From DAIOEK01 sp963721445 (GTDB lineage Bacteria; Chloroflexota; Anaerolineae; Anaerolineales; Anaerolineaceae), in contig CAVRIZ010000005.1 in NCBI GenBank assembly GCA_963721445.1, positions 744,001-808,000 on the forward strand: 64,000 nt of DNA. The letters run 5' to 3'. Made by a program: the position numbers and the translations under genes. The notes beneath the pieces were generated by a model. The model was not told the DNA's origin and did no database searches. It saw only the letters and a list, made by a program, of their open reading frames with translations. Positions 36,612 through 45,869 of this stretch are shown here, in pieces (the stretch's first letter is position 1; each line of letters starts with the position of its first letter).

Positions 36612-37885
36612 TGACTACCACCAGTATGATTATCCGTCGTCGTTTAGCAGTCAAATCTCAAACCCGCCGCTTCTTAATGGGTGGTTTCTTCGTCCTGGTT
36701 GGTATCCTGATCTTTATTCTCTTCGCAACCCAGGTCACCCCTGATCTCATGACCAAATTCGTTATGACCCCGGGCGGACTCACCCGCGGCGTGATGGGGG
36801 ATTGGATCATCCCAACCCAGTCCACACTTTATATCATGATGGCGATCAGTCTGGTACTGGGTGTCATCCAATTAGTGAAGGGATTCGGGCGTTGGACCAA
36901 CGCGATCCTGGGTCTGGTGGTCGTTTCCTTTATATTCGCGTTTCTAACCTGGTCTGCTGCCGGTAAACAATTGAACCTGGCTGGGATGTTAAGCAGCGCC
37001 GTTTTGCTTTCAGTACCCATCGTACTGGCGGCTTTCTCTGGAGTACTGGCTGAACGAGCAGGGATCGTCAACATCGCTATCGAAGGAATGATGCTGATGG
37101 GCGCGATGGTCGGTGCGTTGGTCGGCAGCGTCACCAAGAATTCATGGATCGGTTTGTTTGCTGCCATTCTTTCCGCCGTCCTTCTTGCCTGGCTGCATGG
37201 TGTTCTTTCGATCAAGTATCGGATCAATCAAATCGTATCTGGTACCGTGATCAACATTTTCGCAACCGGTCTCACCTCCTTCCTTTCTCAAAAGTTCCTG
37301 CAGCCATTCGAATATTTGAATGCTCCTCCCATGTTTTCACGCATTCCGATCCCAGTGTTGGCTGATATCCCATTGATCGGACCCTTATTCTTCAATACCA
37401 ATCTGTTCGTGTACGCCATGTTCATTTTCCTGATCATTCTCCAGGTTTCGCTGTTCTCCACCAAATGGGGATTGCGAATGCGGGCAGTTGGCGAGCATCC
37501 CAAAGCGGCTGATACCCTCGGAATCAATGTGTTCAAGACCCGTTATATGGCCATCTTATTGAGCGGCGCGATGGCAGGTTTCGCTGGGGCTTTCTATACC
37601 CTGGCGAGCGTTGGCAGATTTGATGAGGAAATGACCGCCGGCAAAGGGTTCATCGGTATCGCTGCGATGATCTTTGGCAACTGGACTCCGATCGGTTCCA
37701 TGGGAGCTGGTTTCCTGTTCGGTTTCGCAGATTCGATGGCGTCCAAGTTGTCCCTTGTGGGAAGTAACATCCCTCCTCAATTCATGGCGATGCTGCCCTA
37801 TATAGCCACGATGATCGTCCTGGCTGGAGTGGTGGGTAAAGGTCAGATGCCAGCCGCAGATGGCGAAGCATATGAGAAGGGGTAA
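36611..37885 (+). CDS. ABC transporter permease (nucleoside/BMP type), second subunit
   Basis: 424 residues with ~10 transmembrane helices. PIVLAAFSGVLAERAGIVNIAIEGMMLMGAMVGALVG and WGLRMRAVGEHPKAADTLGINV are the matching signatures to its partner permease. The start codon overlaps the previous stop by 1 nt (TAATG), which shows translational coupling. It ends the operon; the first subunit, the ATPase and the BMP lipoprotein lie upstream. The N-terminal ~120 residues contain three extra helices before the core, commonly seen in Chloroflexota versions. Confidence 0.92.
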   Translation: MTTTSMIIRRRLAVKSQTRRFLMGGFFVLVGILIFILFATQVTPDLMTKFVMTPGGLTRGVMGDWIIPTQSTLYIMMAISLVLGVIQLVKGFGRWTNAILGLVVVSFIFAFLTWSAAGKQLNLAGMLSSAVLLSVPIVLAAFSGVLAERAGIVNIAIEGMMLMGAMVGALVGSVTKNSWIGLFAAILSAVLLAWLHGVLSIKYRINQIVSGTVINIFATGLTSFLSQKFLQPFEYLNAPPMFSRIPIPVLADIPLIGPLFFNTNLFVYAMFIFLIILQVSLFSTKWGLRMRAVGEHPKAADTLGINVFKTRYMAILLSGAMAGFAGAFYTLASVGRFDEEMTAGKGFIGIAAMIFGNWTPIGSMGAGFLFGFADSMASKLSLVGSNIPPQFMAMLPYIATMIVLAGVVGKGQMPAADGEAYEKG

Positions 37886-37894
37886 TTACATAGA

Positions 37895-38010
37895 AATTTG
37901 GAACCTGGTAATTGGTAATAGGTAATTGGAAACTGGTCATTGGAAACTGGAGACTAGTTACTAGTTTCCAGTTTCTCGTTTCTGGTCACTGGTTTCAGAT
38001 TTCTGCTTTT
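37895..38010. repeat. Degenerate AATTGG/GGAAACTGG repeat tract with hairpin
   Basis: Short words such as GGTAATTGG, GGAAACTGG and TTTCCAGTTTC recur in both orientations. One pair forms a 15-bp hairpin (37943-37957 with 37961-37975, one G-T). It follows the transporter operon and may end its transcription, but the repeats extend beyond a simple terminator. Confidence 0.6.
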
Positions 38011-38085
38011 TTCCCCCAATGTTTCATTTCTGTTACAAACTGGTCCACAGAGCATGACAATAACCTTTCAAATCCCTTGCATTGA

Positions 38086-38114
38086 TTGACTGAGCCTGCC
38101 CGTACCGGTATAGT
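38086..38114 (+). promoter_or_regulatory. Promoter of the Tad-like operon
   Basis: TTGACT (38086-38091), 17-bp spacer, TATAGT (38109-38114). Confidence 0.62.
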
Positions 38115-38167
38115 ATATGCAGGTGTGGACTATCCATATGCGGTTCTACCGTATCAGGTGAAAGAAT

Positions 38168-38833
38168 ATGATCAGTAATCTTAAACAACAATGGAAGCGA
38201 AATACCCCGCACGGGCAAAGCCTGGTCGAATTGGCGCTCTTCTTCCCAATGATCCTGATGATGCTATCCGGTCTGGTGGAGTTTGGTTTCGTGCTGAACC
38301 AGTACTTGAACTTGATGGATGGCCCAAGGGAAGGCGCCCGCTTTGGAGTGGATATATCCCCCTTCCTCGACCCAACCGAAAACGATGATATTACTTTTTA
38401 TTACAATGCAGCCTATGAAGCGAACCCAGGTTTATGCAATTGCTCTCCGGGAGTAACGCAGATCGTCAGGCAATCTATCAACCCGTATGTCTTAGATCCC
38501 GCTGTAGACGATGTGGTGGTTTCTGTTGTATCCATTAAAGATGGTGCGATTTTCCACCGTTATCCGGATGATGGGGGGGTCACCTCAACTCCTGGTCAGT
38601 ATAGTTTGAATGGGAAATTTGCCAGCAGGATGACTGATGCTCAAATCGTGAGTAAATTGATCGGCTCTGCACCAAAAGTTGGTGCAGTCGTAGTGGAATT
38701 GTTTTACAACTATCATCAGGTGCTCGCCTTGCCCTGGATCACGCTCTTTGTCCCCGACCCGATCCTATTACACATGGTCGCAGTGGCGCCTTTACCAGCC
38801 GCAACACCCCCAGACCCAACCCCGATTCCATAA
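38168..38833 (+). CDS. TadE-like pilus assembly protein
   Basis: 221 residues. HGQSLVELALFFPMILMMLSGLVEFGFVLNQYLNLMDGPREGARFGVD is the TadE domain: a type IV pilin-like N-terminal helix with the conserved Glu after GQSLVE. The remainder is extracytoplasmic, with Cys-Asn-Cys near residue 92 and a short Pro/Thr end. TadE proteins are minor pilins or assembly factors of Flp/Tad pili or, in other bacteria, surface structures. AGGTGAAAG precedes the ATG. It is the first gene of a three-gene set. Confidence 0.88.
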   Translation: MISNLKQQWKRNTPHGQSLVELALFFPMILMMLSGLVEFGFVLNQYLNLMDGPREGARFGVDISPFLDPTENDDITFYYNAAYEANPGLCNCSPGVTQIVRQSINPYVLDPAVDDVVVSVVSIKDGAIFHRYPDDGGVTSTPGQYSLNGKFASRMTDAQIVSKLIGSAPKVGAVVVELFYNYHQVLALPWITLFVPDPILLHMVAVAPLPAATPPDPTPIP

Positions 38834-38845
38834 GAGATCCGTCTC

Positions 38846-40485
38846 ATGAAAAAATTTCGAATTGCTCTACCACCTCATTCAGAAAAAGGCCAATCGATTG
38901 TCCTGATCGCCCTCGTTTTTGTCGGGCTGTTAGCTTTTATCGGATTGACAGTCGATATGGGCATTTTGTTTGTTGGATATGGCAATCTCCGAAGAGCAGT
39001 GGATAATTCCGCACTTGCAGCAGCCACTCAGATGCGAGAAAATTACACCATTGCCCAGCTTAAAGATTCCGCCGCTCAATTTTTGCGATTGAACAATGTG
39101 GACGCGAATCCTGCCACAGTGGATGTGGATTTGTGCGATCTCACAGCCAGTCCGGTTGATGCGGAGTTGTGCCCAACGGATAGACGGAAACTGGTTCGGG
39201 TGACTGCCACAGTTCCGGTCAAATTCTCTTTCCTACCGGTAATTGGATTATATGAAACCAACATCACCGCCAGCGCCATTGCTGAAGCGGCTTCCATGGA
39301 TGTCGTACTGGTGATCGACATCTCCGAATCCATGGCGAACAACAGCGTGTCTCAGAATAATAAAGATCCGATCAAATGTAATGCCGCGGATGCTTGTGAA
39401 CCATTCAACGCGGTCCAGGATGCAGCGGGCAGCACTTTCGCCAATTATATTCTAAACAAACCGGCTGCAGAAGAAGAAGATCGACTTGCGATTGTGGTCT
39501 TCTCCAATGGCTGGCAAGCTCACAATTATTATTACCAACCCGGTTATGCAGCAAATTTAACCATCCCATCCACTGGAACGGGTGTGGTTTGTCCTTATGG
39601 TGAATTTGATGGGTTCGGACGCTGCACCAATCCCTGGACCAGTGATTACAACGTTGCCTGGGATTTGATTCAACATCTTAAAGTCTATGAGCGCCCACAG
39701 TGTCCCTTGCCCTGGGAGACCGCTGATGTTACCGGATCTTGCTCTGAGTATGATCCATCGGGTACATCCTATGTAGCCGCTCGTTGTCCTTTCGCACAGG
39801 ATGTAAATACTTTCCGCAACCAGGTCGACTCCTCCATCTGTCAGACAACCAATATCGGCGGAGGATTACAACTTGGTGCTTCACTGTACGGTATGAATAT
39901 GCGTAAAGACGCGCTCTGGTTACTCATCCTATTAACCGATGGAGCTGCGAATGCGACGGAAGTGAACCACGACTCGGATCCTGAATATCTTGCTGCGGAT
40001 AATGTGACTGTGTTACAGGACATAAAACTATCTTTACCCATTGGTTTCTGCCCACCCTCCGTCGCCGTTAAATAATGGCTGTCGGGATAACAATGCAGCA
40101 GGAAGACATCCTGATACAAGTGCCAGCTATGATGCCGATGATTATGCTCGTGACATGGCAGACCTGGTTTCCTGTGATCCCAAGGACTCCAAAAGCAGCC
40201 TGCTCTCGGTCAGGACAAGGGGCAGTCATGTTTGCCATCGGACTTGGTCCTACGGTGGTTACTTCGCCCGTAGATGGATCAGGTGTCGCCTATGGCGATA
40301 CCCTCCTTCGTTATGTGGGTGCCGTCGGCGATGATGGTGATCCGGGTACCGATCCATGTTCTACAGTCACATACCCCGGAACAGATTATAACTGTGGCAA
40401 TTATTACTTTTCCTCTACCGGGTCCGGATTGAACGCAGTGTTTCAACAAATCGCATCCCGGGTGTTCACGCGATTGGCCAAATAG
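38846..40485 (+). CDS. TadG-like protein with von Willebrand factor A domain (two single-base frameshifts)
   Basis: The N-terminal TadG/Flp-like segment (KGQSIVLIALVFVGLLAFIGLTVDMGILFVGYGNLRRAVDNSALAAA) is followed by a long beta-rich region and a vWA domain starting MDVVLVIDISESMANN, with the MIDAS motif DISES (~155). WLLILLTDGAANATE is a later vWA strand. One extra base near 40051-40066 shifts the frame (continuing PLNNGCRDNNAAGRHPDTSA) and a second near 40203-40212 shifts it again (continuing GQGAVMFAIGLGPTVV). Without them the product has 545 residues. It probably binds a surface ligand or assembles with the TadE proteins flanking it. Confidence 0.8.
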
Positions 40486-40500
40486 GAAGTGAGCAAGCTG

Positions 40501-42267
40501 ATGAAAAATCCAATGAAATTTTCTCTCCCGTTCCTGCGTAAGAAATTTTCCGCCCAATCGATGGTGGAATTCGCGCTGGTGCTTCCTGTGTTGCTCGCTC
40601 TCATTTTCGGTATCATTGAATTCGGCCGGCTCTTCCAGGCATGGTTATCGGTCCAGAACAGCGCCCGCTTTGCGGTTCGGTATGCTGTAACTGGTGAATA
40701 CAATCTTGGATATTGCGATGATGCCGGGACTGCAACTGCTGCCAATGATGTCTGGGATACCTACAACAGTCAGGCAATTTCTCCTGTGATCAACCCGGCT
40801 GCCGCGGATACATACGGAGGCGATCCAGCGGATTGCCGTATTCCGAATACCTTCCAAACTGACCTCATGGCTCACGCTCCTTTCTCCACCCTGTCTGGAA
40901 ATGCCCAGCAACTAGCCTTGTCCGAAGGTATGCAAAATATGACGGCGGTTTTACAGGACTACGCCCGTCTGCAATCCATCCACGACATTACCCGTCAGGA
41001 TGCCTTTGCCATTGCCCTCGATCCTACCGCCACTCAAGAAGACGAGCTGGGATATTTCAATATCGTGGTGTATTCATCCCGGTTGCTTGCAGCCGGCGGC
41101 ACGATCACCTACTCCGACCCTGCCAATGGCGTTTATTGGGATGTCGCTCCGAACCAGGACCCGGGTGGTCCAAGCGACCGGGTTGCCATCGGTGTGGACT
41201 TTAATCACCCCCTGATCACACCCTTCCTGATGAGTATCTGGCCGTATGTCCACCTCACCACCGTCCGCGAAGGCATCATCGAGAACTTCCGTTCGTCCAA
41301 GACGATCAATGTCTCACCACCCATTGGGATGCCCACCCCGACCGCCTCGTTGACGCCAAGTCAGACCAACACCCCAACCAGCACCAACACGCCGACACCC
41401 ACGGAGACGCCTACATCGACGCCAACCCTTACGCCATCTGACACCCCTACACCGACGGAAACATTTACGCCCTCTCCGACGTTGTCATCCACACCGACTC
41501 TTACTCCTTCGGATACGCCGACCATTACATTAACCCCATCGTCCACCGCGACGCCCACTCTTACGCCTACGCCAAGTTGTGCGAATATCACCATGGCTTT
41601 AACAATTCAGGGGTCAGGAACCGGGCAGTACCTGCGGGCGAGGATCCGTCATACGAAGCCAGCTCCAATCACGTTTGGGTCAGTGGTTGTCACCTGGACC
41701 AATTTCCGACCCGGTATTCAATATGTGGATTACATGACTATCACTGGGACAAATTTCTATAACGGAAATGATTTTGATTCAACCACATCCGCGACAAATT
41801 CTCCGGAGAAGGATCTTCCAGGGTCAAGTGCCAATAATGACCTGGTGATCGATTACAGCGGGTTGGATTCACGCGGTCTGGTTGGTACGTTCACAGTCGC
41901 CGCCGTGTTCGAAGAAGGCCGCTGCCCGAAGTCTGCAACGATTACTCGTGTGGAACCTACCCCGACGAATCCGCCACCACCCACGAGTACCAGAACTCCG
42001 GTAACACCAACCAACACTAAGACGCCAGTGACACCGACACTTTCACCTACACCTGTGACTCCGACCCCGGTGACACCGACCAAATCACCAACTCCAGTGA
42101 CGCCAACCAGTACAAAAACACCGGTTACACCGACTCCTGTCACGCCAACCAAGACGAACACTCCCGTGACACCGACTTTAACGAATACACCGGTGACGCC
42201 AACGAAGACACCCACCCCAGCGCCTCCTACACCAACAAAGACGCCAAATGGGTGCGTGGACTGTTAA
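40501..42267 (+). CDS. TadE-like protein with long Thr/Pro repeat stalk
   Basis: 588 residues. The TadE domain (AQSMVEFALVLPVLLALIFGIIEFGRLFQAWLSVQNSARFAVRYAV) is at residues ~15-65. A folded region to ~280 precedes a first TPT/TPS stalk (~285-365), a beta-rich domain (~365-490, MALTIQGSGTGQYLRARIRH) and a second TPT stalk (~495-585) ending in CVDC. The stalk likely spans the envelope and could be O-glycosylated (inference). ATG 40501 is used; a GTG at 40489 is also in frame. It closes the three-gene set. Confidence 0.82.
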   Translation: MKNPMKFSLPFLRKKFSAQSMVEFALVLPVLLALIFGIIEFGRLFQAWLSVQNSARFAVRYAVTGEYNLGYCDDAGTATAANDVWDTYNSQAISPVINPAAADTYGGDPADCRIPNTFQTDLMAHAPFSTLSGNAQQLALSEGMQNMTAVLQDYARLQSIHDITRQDAFAIALDPTATQEDELGYFNIVVYSSRLLAAGGTITYSDPANGVYWDVAPNQDPGGPSDRVAIGVDFNHPLITPFLMSIWPYVHLTTVREGIIENFRSSKTINVSPPIGMPTPTASLTPSQTNTPTSTNTPTPTETPTSTPTLTPSDTPTPTETFTPSPTLSSTPTLTPSDTPTITLTPSSTATPTLTPTPSCANITMALTIQGSGTGQYLRARIRHTKPAPITFGSVVVTWTNFRPGIQYVDYMTITGTNFYNGNDFDSTTSATNSPEKDLPGSSANNDLVIDYSGLDSRGLVGTFTVAAVFEEGRCPKSATITRVEPTPTNPPPPTSTRTPVTPTNTKTPVTPTLSPTPVTPTPVTPTKSPTPVTPTSTKTPVTPTPVTPTKTNTPVTPTLTNTPVTPTKTPTPAPPTPTKTPNGCVDC

Positions 42268-42285
42268 AGTAATGTCTCAACTCAC

Positions 42286-42319
42286 AGGAGCGGCAGATCA
42301 GTGCCGCTCCTCTTTTTTT
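42286..42319 (+). terminator. Terminator after TadE-TPT gene
   Basis: Perfect 10-bp stem AGGAGCGGCA (42286-42295) with TGCCGCTCCT (42302-42311), then CTTTTTTT. Confidence 0.9.
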
Positions 42320-42323
42320 CGTA

Positions 42324-42329
42324 TACAAT
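42324..42329 (+). promoter_or_regulatory. -10 element 6 nt before histidine kinase start (leaderless-type)
   Basis: TACAAT within GTATACAAT, exactly 6 nt before the ATG at 42336. Confidence 0.5.
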
Positions 42330-42335
42330 CATTAT

Positions 42336-44504
42336 ATGGAACAAAATGAAAATCGCTGGACCCGCTATTTATTTTATGGGGTTCTGCTTTTTACACTCGG
42401 AATATCCATAACAGCCATATTCCTACCTCCCGGGCGTGGGATATCTTCCACATTGGCTACGATATTATTTCTGATCCCAGGTCTGGGCGCGTCCATCGCC
42501 TGTCTTCTGTTTTTTATCCGGATAAAACATCCAACAGCCATTCTCCAGGCAGCCGGTATTTTCCTGATGCTTCTGGGAGATTGGCTGGTATTCAACAGGA
42601 TGACCGATCAACATTTCAGCGCAACGTTGATCCACTGGAGCAGCCTGGGAGGGTGGATTTGTCTTTTTGGATCCTGGTTTTTCCTGCCGCTACTGCAACG
42701 CCGCAGCATGATGCGTTTGAAAGTCTTATTGGATATCGCGATCTCGACCGGGGCATTTGTAGTACTATGCTGGTTACTGTTCCTCGAACCGTTTTCACGG
42801 CAATTCGAGCTGGATAGTGGTTCACAAAGTCGAATCCTCTTCTATCCCATTCTTGGATTGGTTCTCGTATCGGTATTATTCAACTTCATCTTACTCACAA
42901 CCATGAGAACCATTCGGATCGCAATGATCCTCTTCCTGGCTGGAATGGTTTTTCTGACCATCTCGGATTTTGCAATAGGGATAAATCTTCAAGCGGATCT
43001 ATCCGCACTCCTCTCATTTCAAGCGTATGGCTACGTGATCGGGTACTGTCTGATCTGTCTGTTTGCCCTCTATTTACTTCGTGCCAGGGATCCATTTAAA
43101 GCGTCCCCGGCAGGGACGGAGCTTTCCCTTGGGGAGCGAGTCCAACCGGTTTTGGCGTTAGCGCTGGCGTTGGTTTTAGTTGGCGAATTGATCGTCTTCT
43201 GGCAATTCAATCGCGTGATCCCGCAAACTGTTGTTGGATTTAGCGCAATGGTGTGGTTGTTACTGATCGCGCGACAGGGTGTGGCAGCCGGAGAATTTGA
43301 GCTCCAACAATACGCCATGCTCTTTAACCATTCCGCTGAACCGTCATTCTTATGTAAGCCAGACTTGAAATTACTCCTGGTCAATCCGGCGATGCTTCGA
43401 ATTTGCCAGGAAGTGGATGAAAATTTATTAATGCAGAAGCGGCTGTCTGAACTCTTCCAAAATTACCCCTCGCCGAAACTGGATCATGACGAAGTTAAGT
43501 TTGAAGCGGTATTAATTTCGAAGCGTGCTGAGGAGATACCTGTGGACGTGACCCTGCAGGTACTACAATTGGGTTTGCTGAGGAGAAAAACCGTTGCAGG
43601 TGTCATTCATGACCTAAGTTCGCAAAAAATACAGCAGCGAGACCTGCAGCTTGCCTATGACCGGGTCTCACAGATCCGCAAGGAATTGGTTGACCTCAAT
43701 AATGATCTGGAGCGGAGGGTGGAAGATAAGACCGGTTCTCTAAGCCAGGCATATAAACAACTCGAGGAACAGCACCGCGAGCTTCAAAGCCTGGATAAAT
43801 TGAAATCAGATTTTGTAACGATGGTTTCCCATGAACTCAGGGCTCCGCTTACCAATATCAGTGGAGGGATTGAGCTTGTTCTTACCGGTAAAGATAAAAT
43901 GAACACTGGAAGTCGAAATTCGCTTCAACTTGTGCAGGCTGAGATCCAACGGCTTACCCGGATTGTGGAGAGTATTCTGGACCTTTCTGCGCTGGATTCA
44001 GGGAAAATGCCCATCTATCCGGAACCGATCCAAATTGAGGACCTACTACCTTCCGTGCAAGGATTAACCAAACAGTATCGCGATCCTTCCCGATTCCAAT
44101 ATAGTATGCCGAACGATCTGCCCATTTTTCTGGCTGATCCCCAGGCATTGATCAGTGTCTTGTCCTATATTTTGGATAACGCAGTAAAATATGCACCGCA
44201 GGGACCAATTACGCTATCAGCATTGGCGCAAGGGAATCAGGTCGAGTTTTGCGTAACAGATGAGGGACCCGGGATTCCCGCCAAAATGATCGATCAGATC
44301 TTTGATAAGTTTTATCGGGCAGATAATACGGATGCCCGGGATATTTATGGCCGGGGTCTTGGCTTGTATATGGCTAAACGGCTGATTGAAGCGATGAGTG
44401 GAACGATCACAGCAGCCAACCGGATGGAAGGTGGCGCAGTTTTTTCTATTCGATTACCAATAATGGCAGATGCGTATGAAAAAGAAAATCCTATTCGTGG
44501 ATGA
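42336..44504 (+). CDS. Membrane-bound sensor histidine kinase with PAS domain
   Basis: 722 residues. The N-terminal third has about 8-9 transmembrane helices (residues ~15-330), followed by a PAS domain (~335-440), a coiled-coil (~445-490) and the kinase core. The core has HisKA with phospho-His in VTMVSHELRAPLTNI (~505), N-box LDNAVKYAP and G-boxes DEGPGIPAKM and GRGLGLYMAKRL. The signal sensed by the multi-helix part is unknown. The start is leaderless-type. It overlaps the response regulator gene by ~30 nt, so the pair is one unit. Confidence 0.92.
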   Translation: MEQNENRWTRYLFYGVLLFTLGISITAIFLPPGRGISSTLATILFLIPGLGASIACLLFFIRIKHPTAILQAAGIFLMLLGDWLVFNRMTDQHFSATLIHWSSLGGWICLFGSWFFLPLLQRRSMMRLKVLLDIAISTGAFVVLCWLLFLEPFSRQFELDSGSQSRILFYPILGLVLVSVLFNFILLTTMRTIRIAMILFLAGMVFLTISDFAIGINLQADLSALLSFQAYGYVIGYCLICLFALYLLRARDPFKASPAGTELSLGERVQPVLALALALVLVGELIVFWQFNRVIPQTVVGFSAMVWLLLIARQGVAAGEFELQQYAMLFNHSAEPSFLCKPDLKLLLVNPAMLRICQEVDENLLMQKRLSELFQNYPSPKLDHDEVKFEAVLISKRAEEIPVDVTLQVLQLGLLRRKTVAGVIHDLSSQKIQQRDLQLAYDRVSQIRKELVDLNNDLERRVEDKTGSLSQAYKQLEEQHRELQSLDKLKSDFVTMVSHELRAPLTNISGGIELVLTGKDKMNTGSRNSLQLVQAEIQRLTRIVESILDLSALDSGKMPIYPEPIQIEDLLPSVQGLTKQYRDPSRFQYSMPNDLPIFLADPQALISVLSYILDNAVKYAPQGPITLSALAQGNQVEFCVTDEGPGIPAKMIDQIFDKFYRADNTDARDIYGRGLGLYMAKRLIEAMSGTITAANRMEGGAVFSIRLPIMADAYEKENPIRG

Positions 44505-45183
44505 CGACAATACTCTGATCCAGTTCTTCAGCGAATATCTGACATCAGACGGGTTTGAACCAATTACGGCGTCCAATGGACCGGATGCATTAAAAGCAGC
44601 CTATATCCACCATCCTGATCTTGTAATTCTGGATGTTATGATGCCGGGCATGGATGGCTGGGAAGTCTGCGCAAGGCTCAGGGAAATGTCGGCAGTCCCT
44701 GTCATACTGGTCACAGGAAAAACCAGCGAGGCAGATAAATTGCGGGGGTTTAAACTGGGCGCAGATGACTATCTGACCAAACCCTTCAGCTTTGCGGAAC
44801 TTACTGCACGGGTTCGGGCAGTATTAGGACGCAGTCAACAAGTTATTCCAGAATCGAACTCGATCTTACGGATCGAGGATCTGACCATTCATTTGGAAAA
44901 ACGGACCGTCAAAAGAGATGGCCTGGAAATCATTCTTACTCCGACCGAGTTCCGGTTATTGGAATACCTGGCAAAGAATCATGGCAGAGCCATCCCTGAA
45001 GAAGAGCTGGCAAAGGCGGTGTGGGGAAACTACCGCGAAGAGGAAGCCAGCACAGTCCGCAGGTATATTTTCTTATTACGCCAAAAGGTAGAAAAAGACC
45101 CGGCGAACCCGGTTGTGGTCAAAACCTTACGCGGTTTCGGATACCGGATGGGCACCGCCAGTCTGCATCTGCCAGAGGAATAA
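44476..45183 (+). CDS. OmpR/PhoB-type response regulator
   Basis: 235 residues from the ATG at 44476; another ATG two codons upstream (44470) is equally possible. The receiver domain (~1-118) has KKKILFVDDDNTL, phospho-acceptor Asp in LVILDVMMPG and the Lys in LTKPFSFAEL. The winged-helix output domain (~135-230) contains LTPTEFRLLEYLAKNHGRAI and TVRRYIFLLRQKVEKDP. It starts inside the end of the kinase gene and receives phosphate from it. Target genes are unknown. Confidence 0.94.
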   Translation: MKKKILFVDDDNTLIQFFSEYLTSDGFEPITASNGPDALKAAYIHHPDLVILDVMMPGMDGWEVCARLREMSAVPVILVTGKTSEADKLRGFKLGADDYLTKPFSFAELTARVRAVLGRSQQVIPESNSILRIEDLTIHLEKRTVKRDGLEIILTPTEFRLLEYLAKNHGRAIPEEELAKAVWGNYREEEASTVRRYIFLLRQKVEKDPANPVVVKTLRGFGYRMGTASLHLPEE

Positions 45184-45307
45184 GATCCGAAGCTGGTTAG
45201 CGTTGTTAGGGAACTCGGTTATTCGTTCTCTACTTAATGTACTTGTCCTCATAACTTAACTTCATCAGGCGTCTCCAAAAAAGGTATGCTTCCATTCACT
45301 TTAGGTG

Positions 45308-45316
45308 TGGTAAGAT
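45308..45316 (+). promoter_or_regulatory. Extended -10 placed 6 nt before a start codon (leaderless-type)
   Basis: TGGTAAGAT (TGn plus TAAGAT), exactly 6 nt before the ATG at 45323. Confidence 0.5.
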
Positions 45317-45322
45317 ATTTGT

Positions 45323-45685
45323 ATGGATGACAAAATTACCATCATCGAAGGACCGACCCCCAGCTTCGACCATGCTCCGGATGCCTGGGCTATGGGGATT
45401 TTCGAAGGACCCATTCAACACGACCTGGTTTTTACCAGGCTGCGGACCTATAACGGTCCCGCCCTGGTTGAACGCTGCTATCGCGCCTGGAAAACTCAAT
45501 CCGGGATAGTACTGGAATATCGGGATGAAATTGGAATGACGCAAAGCAAACCGATCATAGCCATCCGTTCTGTCTCGAGCGAGGATGGGCAAGTGCTCTT
45601 GATGTGGCTTCGAATGGAACACCGGGAGGGTGAAGGGGAGCAACCCCCTGAACTGGATCTTGGTGGAAATGAAGATCAGGAGTAA
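45323..45685 (+). CDS. Small acidic protein of unknown function
   Basis: 120 residues, no transmembrane segment or signal peptide. The protein reads MDDKITIIEGPTPSFDHAPD and continues as a beta-strand-rich core (LVFTRLRTYNGPALVERCYRAWKTQ, IVLEYRDEIG, VLLMWLRM) with a charged C-terminus. I recognise no family. Codon use and a leaderless-type -10 element support that it is a real gene. It stands alone between the two-component pair and the predicted small RNA. Confidence 0.75.
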   Translation: MDDKITIIEGPTPSFDHAPDAWAMGIFEGPIQHDLVFTRLRTYNGPALVERCYRAWKTQSGIVLEYRDEIGMTQSKPIIAIRSVSSEDGQVLLMWLRMEHREGEGEQPPELDLGGNEDQE

Positions 45686-45696
45686 CTCATTTTAAT

Positions 45697-45733
45697 AAAA
45701 AGGAAGATGGCAAATGCCATCTTCCTTTTTTAT
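45697..45733. terminator. Bidirectional terminator hairpin
   Basis: Stem AAAAAGGAAGATGGCA (45697-45712) with TGCCATCTTCCTTTTT (45715-45730). T-runs on both strands: it ends the small acidic protein gene (plus) and the predicted small RNA (minus). Confidence 0.85.
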
Positions 45734-45784
45734 ATTCTCTTAAGCAACAAACGCCTGGGTGAGGGGGGCACCCAAACGTTTGTT
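45697..45784 (-). ncRNA. Predicted small RNA with a C-rich hairpin loop
   Basis: A consensus minus-strand promoter (45791-45818) would start transcription near 45784. The first ~41 nt fold into one hairpin: CAACAAACG pairs with CGTTTGTTG (9 bp), then two U-G pairs, then TGGGTG with CACCCA, 17 pairs in all, with loop CCCCCCT. A short A-rich linker and the terminator at 45697-45730 complete an RNA of about 85-90 nt. No open reading frame fits. The C-rich loop resembles loops of Gram-positive small RNAs that pair with Shine-Dalgarno sequences; that function is inference. Confidence 0.5.
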
Positions 45785-45790
45785 GACACT

Positions 45791-45818
45791 ATCTTATCAT
45801 ATCTGGTAACGCTGTCAA
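45791..45818 (-). promoter_or_regulatory. Promoter of the predicted small RNA
   Basis: On the minus strand TTGACA (45818-45813), 16-bp spacer, TAAGAT (45796-45791). It points away from the tRNA gene and has no protein gene downstream on its strand. Confidence 0.6.
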
Positions 45819-45869
45819 GTTTTTTTAGATTAGAAATAGTTAACAATCAGTGATAGTATAAACAGATTG

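Noticed and set aside
41325..42255. Tandem DNA repeats or CRISPR-like array in the Thr/Pro coding regions
   Set aside because: The repeats follow the TPT/TPV codon pattern of a coding frame, have no constant-length spacers and produce long mirror frames on the other strand (for example 41853-42215).
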